A program made the translations under genes and the position numbers. Below the pieces are notes generated by a model. That model made no database searches, had not been told where the DNA came from, and saw nothing but the letters and a program-made list of their open reading frames with translations. Below are positions 40,881 through 45,539 of a stretch of DNA of 45,539 nt, piece after piece; positions within the stretch are counted from its first letter, which is position 1; each line of letters begins with the position of its first letter. Source of the stretch: Lachnospiraceae bacterium (GTDB taxonomy: Bacteria > Bacillota > Clostridia > Lachnospirales > Lachnospiraceae); assembly GCA_024682375.1 (NCBI GenBank), contig JAIKZI010000072.1, forward strand, positions 1-45,539, given 5' to 3'.

Positions 40881-41732
40881 ATGATAAAGAGTATTTCTAA
40901 TTCAAAAATTAAACATGTAATCAAACTTCGCGAGAAGCGTAGAGACAGACGAAATGAAGGCCTATTCGTATCGGAAGGCCTTCGTATCGTTATGGAGACT
41001 CCGCTTGATAAGCTTAGAGAACTTTATATTGCGGAAAGTTTTCTAGCTGATCAGGAGAAGTTTGAAACAATTAAATCTAAATTAGGAGTAACCATTCTTG
41101 ATCTTTCGGGAGAGGGAATGGCTACTCTTAAAATTTGTCCTGAGAACGAAATTCTAATTGGTGCGGTATCGGATGATGTTATGAAGAAAATGTCTGATAC
41201 TGATACACCACAGGGAATATTGGCGGTTTCTGAAATGCCAAAATATACTTTGGACGAATTGCTTGAAAGAAGACCACATGCTTTTATCCTTTTAGAGGAT
41301 ATACAGGATCCGGGAAATCTTGGAACAATCATGCGTACAGCAGAAGGCGCAGATATCACAGGAATCATTATGACAAAACAGACTGTGGACCTTTTTTCCC
41401 CGAAAGTGGTCAGGGCTACAATGGGAAGTATATTTAGAGTTCCTTTCTATGAGACAGCTGATTTAAAGGCGGTTATCAGTCGTCTTCAGGAAGAGGGAAC
41501 GAAGATTTATGCGGCATATCTCGGTGGAGAGAGGATGTATGATGAAGTGAATTTCACAGAGGATGTCGGATATCTGATTGGCAATGAAGGAAATGGCCTG
41601 AAGAGAGAGACAGCTATGTGCGCTGATGAGCTGATTCTCATCCCTATGGGTGGAGAACTTGAGTCTTTAAACGCGGCAATGGCGTCCGGAATTCTGGCTT
41701 ATGAGATAAAGAGACAGAGAAGGAATTTATGA
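40881..41732 (+). CDS. TrmH/SpoU-family RNA 2'-O-methyltransferase
   Basis: A 283-residue SPOUT methyltransferase with an N-terminal RNA-binding domain (about 1-110) and the three knot motifs: N146 to R152 (NLGTIMR), IGNEGNG at 233-239 and IPMGGELESLNAAMA at 254-268. It probably 2'-O-methylates a ribose in 23S rRNA or tRNA. The target cannot be told. The ribosome binding site is weak. It overlaps the next gene by four bases. Confidence 0.92.
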   Translation: MIKSISNSKIKHVIKLREKRRDRRNEGLFVSEGLRIVMETPLDKLRELYIAESFLADQEKFETIKSKLGVTILDLSGEGMATLKICPENEILIGAVSDDVMKKMSDTDTPQGILAVSEMPKYTLDELLERRPHAFILLEDIQDPGNLGTIMRTAEGADITGIIMTKQTVDLFSPKVVRATMGSIFRVPFYETADLKAVISRLQEEGTKIYAAYLGGERMYDEVNFTEDVGYLIGNEGNGLKRETAMCADELILIPMGGELESLNAAMASGILAYEIKRQRRNL

Positions 41733-41995
41733 GAATTTGGTTCAAGGAATGGAAAGATAATCACATGATCCGTGACAAGGTAGTCGAGGTAGAGGGTGAT
41801 GATACTAGAACTCATAAGATTTTAAAGGCCATAGATGATGTGTGTATGGATTTCGATTTATCACATCCATCGTGGCTGGACGTCACAATCCGTGATTTTA
41901 AAGCTCATGCAAAGGCTCGTTTTACAAAGGACTGCTTTGTAGAGGATGTGGAATTCGATTTTTTGGAAATCCATGTATTGGATGAGGACTATTGA
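41729..41995 (+). CDS. Small conserved-looking acidic protein, function unknown
   Basis: The 88-residue protein starts MRIWFKEWKDNHM and is rich in Asp, Glu and Lys, with no membrane segment. Its ATG overlaps the methyltransferase stop (ATGA), which argues for coupled translation and a real gene. I do not recognise a named family. A function in RNA metabolism is possible only by association. Confidence 0.75.
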   Translation: MRIWFKEWKDNHMIRDKVVEVEGDDTRTHKILKAIDDVCMDFDLSHPSWLDVTIRDFKAHAKARFTKDCFVEDVEFDFLEIHVLDEDY

Positions 41996-42013
41996 TAATT
42001 TATAGTATTTTTA

Positions 42014-42042
42014 CTGATTTAGAGAGACATACATGATATAAT
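42014..42042 (+). promoter_or_regulatory. Promoter of the alarmone synthetase gene
   Basis: CTGATT (42014-42019) and an extended -10, TGATATAAT (42034-42042), are separated by 17 bases. An 8-bp inverted repeat, TAATCTAC at 42039-42046 with its complement at 42059-42066, overlaps the -10 and the predicted start, and could bind a regulator or fold in the leader. Confidence 0.65.
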
Positions 42043-42081
42043 CTACGGTGGAAATTAGGTAGATTATAGGGGTAGATAAAA

Positions 42082-42828
42082 GTGACTGAGAGCGATTATT
42101 TAGCGGAGAGTGCGGACTCATGGAACACGTTCATGCTTCTGTATAACTCGGCTTTAAAAGAAATGGGAACGAAGGTTGAGATTCTAAACGATGAATTTCA
42201 GCATGTTCACCAGTACAATCCAATTGAATACGTGAAGAAGAGGATGAAGACTCCAGAGAGCATCGTAAAGAAGCTAAAGAGACATAATCTTGAAGCTACT
42301 GTGGAGAACATGATCGAGCATGTAAACGATGTAGCTGGTATCAGAATCGTATGTTCTTTTACATCCGATATTTATCGCCTGGCAGACATGATTGCTTCAC
42401 AGGATGATTTGACTGTTTTATCTGTAAAGGATTACATCAAATATCCAAAGGCAAGCGGATATAAGAGTTATCATATGATTATCACGGTTCCAGTCTTTCT
42501 ATCAGATCGAGTAGTAGAGACAAAGGTAGAAGTTCAGATTAGAACCATTGCGATGGATTTCTGGGCCAGCCTTGAGCACAAGATTTACTACAAATTCGAG
42601 GGAAATGCTCCTTCTTATATCAGTAAGGATCTGAGAGAGTGTAGTGCAATCGTATCTATGCTGGATGCGAAGATGCTTTCACTGAATGAGGCAATCCTTG
42701 AAGCGAAGAGAGAACAGGGCGATCAGGTTCCTGAAGCTATGGACAATGTTGGAATTACCAATGCTGCCATGAAGAGGATGGAAACTGAAGCGTTGTCGCT
42801 TTTTTCCGAAGTACATAATCACGAATAG
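42082..42828 (+). CDS. Small alarmone synthetase (RelQ/YjbM type)
   Basis: A 248-residue protein with only the (p)ppGpp synthetase domain of the RelA/SpoT family and no hydrolase, TGS or ACT domain. The active-site parts are D83 in VNDVAGIRI, the substrate loop KDYIKYPKASGYKSYH (116-131) and E150/Q152 in VEVQIRT. It makes ppGpp or pGpp from GDP/GTP and ATP, typically without ribosome control. The start is a GTG at 42082 behind GGGGTAG. It has its own promoter and terminator. Confidence 0.93.
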   Translation: MTESDYLAESADSWNTFMLLYNSALKEMGTKVEILNDEFQHVHQYNPIEYVKKRMKTPESIVKKLKRHNLEATVENMIEHVNDVAGIRIVCSFTSDIYRLADMIASQDDLTVLSVKDYIKYPKASGYKSYHMIITVPVFLSDRVVETKVEVQIRTIAMDFWASLEHKIYYKFEGNAPSYISKDLRECSAIVSMLDAKMLSLNEAILEAKREQGDQVPEAMDNVGITNAAMKRMETEALSLFSEVHNHE

Positions 42829-42833
42829 AATAT

Positions 42834-42880
42834 AAAACTATGATTTTTCTGAAAAAGTGAAATCATAGTTTTATTTTTTT
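42834..42880 (+). terminator. Terminator after the alarmone synthetase gene
   Basis: A 13-bp perfect stem (42834-42846 with 42860-42872) is followed by seven T residues. Confidence 0.9.
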
Positions 42881-42889
42881 GACAATAAT

Positions 42890-42898
42890 TGATATAAT
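42890..42898 (+). promoter_or_regulatory. Extended -10 promoter for the sirtuin-like gene
   Basis: TGATATAAT contains TGA and a perfect TATAAT (42893-42898), 60 bases before the gene. The nearby TTGACA at 42879 is only eight bases away and cannot be its -35. Confidence 0.5.
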
Positions 42899-42957
42899 CG
42901 ATTTTAAGGGAAAAAGAATCAACAAGTTTTTTGGTTGTCAAAGTAAAGGGGAGAAAT

Positions 42958-43881
42958 ATGCAATTCGGGAAGATTGTACGTGGCGGAGTAGAAAATTACA
43001 TCCGCAAAGTCAGAATTCTAAAAGAGGTAATTCAGGAAGCCGATGCGATTCTAATCGGCTGTGGAGCTGGATTATCTGCAGCAGCGGGGCTTTCAAGTCC
43101 GGTTGATTTCGAAGAAAATTTCGCAGATTTTATAGAAAAGTATCATATGGAGGATGCCTATAGAGGCTTATATTCGCCTTTTGCCTCGAGCAGTGAAATG
43201 TGGGCTTATATCGCCAGGGTGGCCTGGTTCTATCGCTATAATACCCATGATAATGGCTTATATGATGATATGCTTGAAGTACTAAAGGATAAGAACTATT
43301 TCTTCGTAACTACGAATATCGATGCGCAGCTAAAAAAGGCAGGGTTCGAAGAGGAGAGAATTTTTCCTTTAGAAGGAGATTACGGCGAATTCCAATGTAT
43401 AGAGCCGTGTCATCAGGAAGTCTATGAAAATGAGAAGGAAATTAGAAAACTCATGCTTTCACAGGGATTTACTGAAGATGAATATGGAAACATGATTTCA
43501 AATGAAAATGTGAATCGTGCTGTAAAGAAAGAAAGCATCCCAGTCTGCCCTAAGTGCGGAAGAAATATGGCGCTTCATGTAAATTTCGGTGCGCATTTTG
43601 CAAGACCTGATGAGTGGTATATAAGTTCGGCTGCAAAGGACGATTTCCTTTTAAAGAATCGTGATAAAAAGATTCTCTACTTAGAGCTAGGCTCTGGTCC
43701 GTACAAGAAAGAATTTATAAGACACCCGCTTTGGGAACTTACCATGAGAAATCCGAATGCGACATACGTCTGCGTAAACCTCGGAGAGTGCAGTTGCCCG
43801 GAAGCGATAGAAGATAGATCGATTCTTTTAGATGCCGATATCAAAACGGTGTTTAATGATCTAGTGAAACTAAATAAGTAA
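42958..43881 (+). CDS. Sirtuin (SIR2)-like NAD-binding protein with altered active site
   Basis: The 307-residue protein shows the sirtuin NAD-binding motif GAGLSAAAG (36-44), TTNIDAQL (118-125) and a four-cysteine zinc module (C147, C151, C197, C200). The canonical catalytic histidine in the E-L-H-G motif is missing: the segment reads PLEGDYGEFQC with E139-G140. Loss of this histidine is known in the SirTM class, which act as protein ADP-ribosyltransferases, although no macrodomain or lipoylation gene is adjacent here. The ATG at 42958 follows AAAGGGGAG; the longer frame has no support. It ends convergently with a MATE gene. Confidence 0.85.
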   Translation: MQFGKIVRGGVENYIRKVRILKEVIQEADAILIGCGAGLSAAAGLSSPVDFEENFADFIEKYHMEDAYRGLYSPFASSSEMWAYIARVAWFYRYNTHDNGLYDDMLEVLKDKNYFFVTTNIDAQLKKAGFEEERIFPLEGDYGEFQCIEPCHQEVYENEKEIRKLMLSQGFTEDEYGNMISNENVNRAVKKESIPVCPKCGRNMALHVNFGAHFARPDEWYISSAAKDDFLLKNRDKKILYLELGSGPYKKEFIRHPLWELTMRNPNATYVCVNLGECSCPEAIEDRSILLDADIKTVFNDLVKLNK

Positions 43882-43882
43882 G

Positions 43883-43919
43883 AATAAGCCTCCCTTACAT
43901 CATGTAAAGGAGGCTTATT
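43883..43919. terminator. Bidirectional terminator between convergent genes
   Basis: An 11-bp perfect stem (43883-43893 with 43909-43919) continues, after one mismatch, into a 5-bp stem with a TCA loop. It fills the 38-base gap between the sirtuin-like and MATE genes. Confidence 0.88.
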
Positions 43920-45263
43920 TTATACTTTTCTATAATTTTTTTTTATCTCTTTTATCAGGAAAAAAGCACCCAATAAAAGCGCTGCAAAATCAGATAGCGG
44001 GTTCGCTGCCCAGATTCCATTTGCACCGAAGAAAATCGGGAGAACCATTACAAAGGAAAGCTTGAAAATCATAACTCTAAATAGAGAAATAACGCCGGAC
44101 ACCAATCCATTATTAAGCGCTGTAAAGAATGCTGTGATAAAAGTATTAAATCCGGCAAAGATAAACTGTAGCGCAAAGATTCTAAAGGCAAACACGGTCA
44201 TATCATGAAGAGCTCTATCATATCCGACAAATAAATCTGCTATAGGCTCTGCAAGCACAATTGCAATAAGCGTCATAAGTATTCCTGAGGAAAAAACAAT
44301 AATCAAACTTTTTTTCAAAAGATTTCTTAGCTCCGAAACATTTTTGGCCCCGTAATTATAACCAAAGATGGGAGCTGTTCCAACGGCATATCCTAGGAAA
44401 ACAGCTACGAATACGAAGGAAACATACATCATAACACCAAATGATGCAACTCCATCAGAACCTATAAATTTAAGAAGCTGAGCGTTATAAACGATTGAAA
44501 CTATTGAAGTTGAAATATTGGAAAGAAGTTCTGACATTCCATTTACGCAGGCTTCTAAAATAGGTCTGATTTCAATCTTTATCGGCCTAAATTCCAATAA
44601 GCTATCATTCTTTCGACTGAAATATAAAAGTGGAACATATCCACCTATAGATTCGGCGATAAAAGTAGCAAGGGATGCACCAACTACACCCATATCTAAA
44701 ACTCCGACCAAAATAAAATCTAAAATGATATTTGAAACTCCAGCTAGTACCGTGATGATAAGACCGAGCTTCGGTTTCTCTGCTGTTACAAACATACTTT
44801 GAAACACATTTTGAAGAGCAAAACCCGTCGCCGAAATAATTCCGATTCTTGCATAATCTACACAGTACGGAAGCAGTTCATCTGTCGCTCCAAGAAGTCT
44901 TGCTATATCTTCTATAAATATAAATGAGAAAAAAGAAAGCACAACACCGAAGATGATTGTAGTTTCAACAAGCATAGAAAACAGGCGATTGGCACGTTTT
45001 CTGTTACCTGTACCCAGCGTCATCGACACCAGTGCTGCACCACCGGTTCCGAACATAAAACCGAAAGTTCCCAGCACAACAATCGCAGGCATAATCAAAT
45101 TCACAGCCGCAAAAGGAACCTTCCCGGCAAAGTTTGAAACAAAGAATCCATCTATCACACCATACACAGAAGTGAAAACCATCATAACAATAGATGGAAA
45201 ACAGAATTTAAACAACTTGTCATAAGTAAAATGATCATCTAAACCAATTCTATCTTTAGACAT
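43920..45263 (-). CDS. MATE-family efflux transporter
   Basis: A 447-residue membrane protein with twelve helices, typical MATE entry (YDKLFKFCFPSIVMMVFTSVYGVIDGFF, shown in two overlapping motifs) and the N-terminal half motif VNLIMPAIVVLGTFGFMFGTGG. It resembles the MepA branch. The substrate is unknown. CTAAGGAGG lies before the ATG. It is only distantly similar to the MATE at 2260-3621. A palindrome-controlled gene lies divergent, some 260 bases away, and could encode its regulator. Confidence 0.93.
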   Translation of the reverse strand: MSKDRIGLDDHFTYDKLFKFCFPSIVMMVFTSVYGVIDGFFVSNFAGKVPFAAVNLIMPAIVVLGTFGFMFGTGGAALVSMTLGTGNRKRANRLFSMLVETTIIFGVVLSFFSFIFIEDIARLLGATDELLPYCVDYARIGIISATGFALQNVFQSMFVTAEKPKLGLIITVLAGVSNIILDFILVGVLDMGVVGASLATFIAESIGGYVPLLYFSRKNDSLLEFRPIKIEIRPILEACVNGMSELLSNISTSIVSIVYNAQLLKFIGSDGVASFGVMMYVSFVFVAVFLGYAVGTAPIFGYNYGAKNVSELRNLLKKSLIIVFSSGILMTLIAIVLAEPIADLFVGYDRALHDMTVFAFRIFALQFIFAGFNTFITAFFTALNNGLVSGVISLFRVMIFKLSFVMVLPIFFGANGIWAANPLSDFAALLLGAFFLIKEIKKNYRKV

Positions 45264-45284
45264 AAAACCTCCTTAGATGTAGGT

Positions 45285-45293
45285 ATAGTAGCA
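45285..45293 (-). promoter_or_regulatory. Extended -10 element for the MATE gene
   Basis: On the minus strand TGC is followed by TACTAT, 22 bases before the start codon, giving a short leader that includes the ribosome binding site. The -35 match is weak. Confidence 0.35.
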
Positions 45294-45456
45294 TAGTTTT
45301 TGAAAGTAAACTAGAGGGCATATTTTGGTGAAGATTTAGAGACAGAGATAGAAAGATGAACTAGGGAACTTTGTTATATTTCCTATTTTTGTTAAATTAT
45401 GAGAATTTACTTTTGGTCTACATCTTGATATTATGTGTAGAACAAATAAATTATTT

Positions 45457-45506
45457 GACCAGTATATATAGATATATATACTAATATATATCTATATATA
45501 CTGGTC
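45457..45506. promoter_or_regulatory. 50-bp palindrome containing a promoter
   Basis: Two 23-base arms (45457-45479 and 45484-45506) are perfectly complementary around ACTA. Most of each arm is alternating TA, capped by GACCAG and CTGGTC. TTGACC (45455-45460) and TATACT (45477-45482), 16 bases apart, form a promoter inside it. A protein bound to this dyad would compete with RNA polymerase. The ribosome binding site GGAGG follows five bases after the right arm. Confidence 0.65.
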
Positions 45507-45522
45507 ATTGGAGGTCGTTTTT

Positions 45523-45539
45523 ATGCCAAAACTTAAATC
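45523..45539 (+). CDS. Truncated gene start at the window edge
   Basis: An ATG follows TTGGAGGTC at good distance and opens MPKLK before the window ends. The product cannot be identified from five codons. The operator-like palindrome just upstream would suit an autoregulated repressor, but this is a guess. Confidence 0.5.

Noticed and set aside
42879-42898. TTGACA plus TATAAT as a classical promoter
   Set aside because: The two hexamers are only eight bases apart; the extended -10 alone is the more credible element.
45523-45539. Start of ribosomal protein L35 (MPKLK-)
   Set aside because: Five codons are not enough, and infC, which normally precedes rpmI, is absent; an operator-like palindrome is upstream instead.

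Overview
The window reads as a chromosomal segment of a low-GC, Gram-positive anaerobe, most likely a Lachnospiraceae member of the Butyrivibrio/Pseudobutyrivibrio type. This is an inference. It rests on AT-rich DNA, strong GGAGG ribosome binding sites, occasional TTG/GTG starts, a phosphate acyltransferase/butyrate kinase pair, a fructose PTS, M42 peptidase and MATE pumps. There are no rRNA or tRNA genes, CRISPR arrays or insertion sequences, and no gene-free stretch exceeds 300 bases.

Layout. 150-2228: a short operon of FucO-type alcohol dehydrogenase, a stand-alone receiver domain and an RpiB-like isomerase, closed by a terminator. 2260-5684: a MATE pump, an M42 aminopeptidase and a D-2-hydroxyacid dehydrogenase. 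5708-7153: a structured leader and a cytosolic-looking protein with EF-hand-like loops. 7152-7636 (minus): two small proteins. 7847-9611: a DUF1858-DUF438-hemerythrin-PAS protein and an orphan DUF1858 protein. 9707-14005: the fructose PTS operon (FruR, FruK, FruA, HPr). 14052-15360: a membrane-anchored protein and a coiled-coil J-domain protein.

15357-22141 is the most unusual block. A TetR regulator and a metallo-beta-lactamase-fold hydrolase on the minus strand face a seven-gene plus-strand operon. That operon encodes a thiolase-like enzyme, its DUF35 zinc-ribbon/OB partner, a dedicated acyl carrier protein, phosphate acyltransferase, butyrate kinase, a Sfp-type phosphopantetheinyl transferase and a DUF1097-like membrane protein. 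Together they could activate or cleave a short acyl group on a carrier protein, with acyl-phosphate and ATP chemistry at one end and C-C bond chemistry at the other. No ketoreductase or dehydratase is present. The intergenic region carries nested inverted repeats.

22248-27719: an ABC efflux operon on the minus strand with two HlyD-type adaptors, one ATPase and one permease, divergent from a split chromate transporter. 27804-36247: isoleucyl-tRNA synthetase, glycogen phosphorylase, then a CPBP glutamic intramembrane protease directly upstream of a secreted three-repeat protein with a C-terminal sorting-like tail. 36349-42880: dnaE, 6-phosphofructokinase, an rRNA methyltransferase, a small conserved protein and a small alarmone synthetase. 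42958-45539: a sirtuin-like protein lacking the usual catalytic histidine, a MATE pump and, at the edge, a 50-bp near-perfect palindrome containing a promoter just before a truncated gene.

All gene starts were re-chosen by ribosome binding site and family length where the longest reading frame looked wrong.
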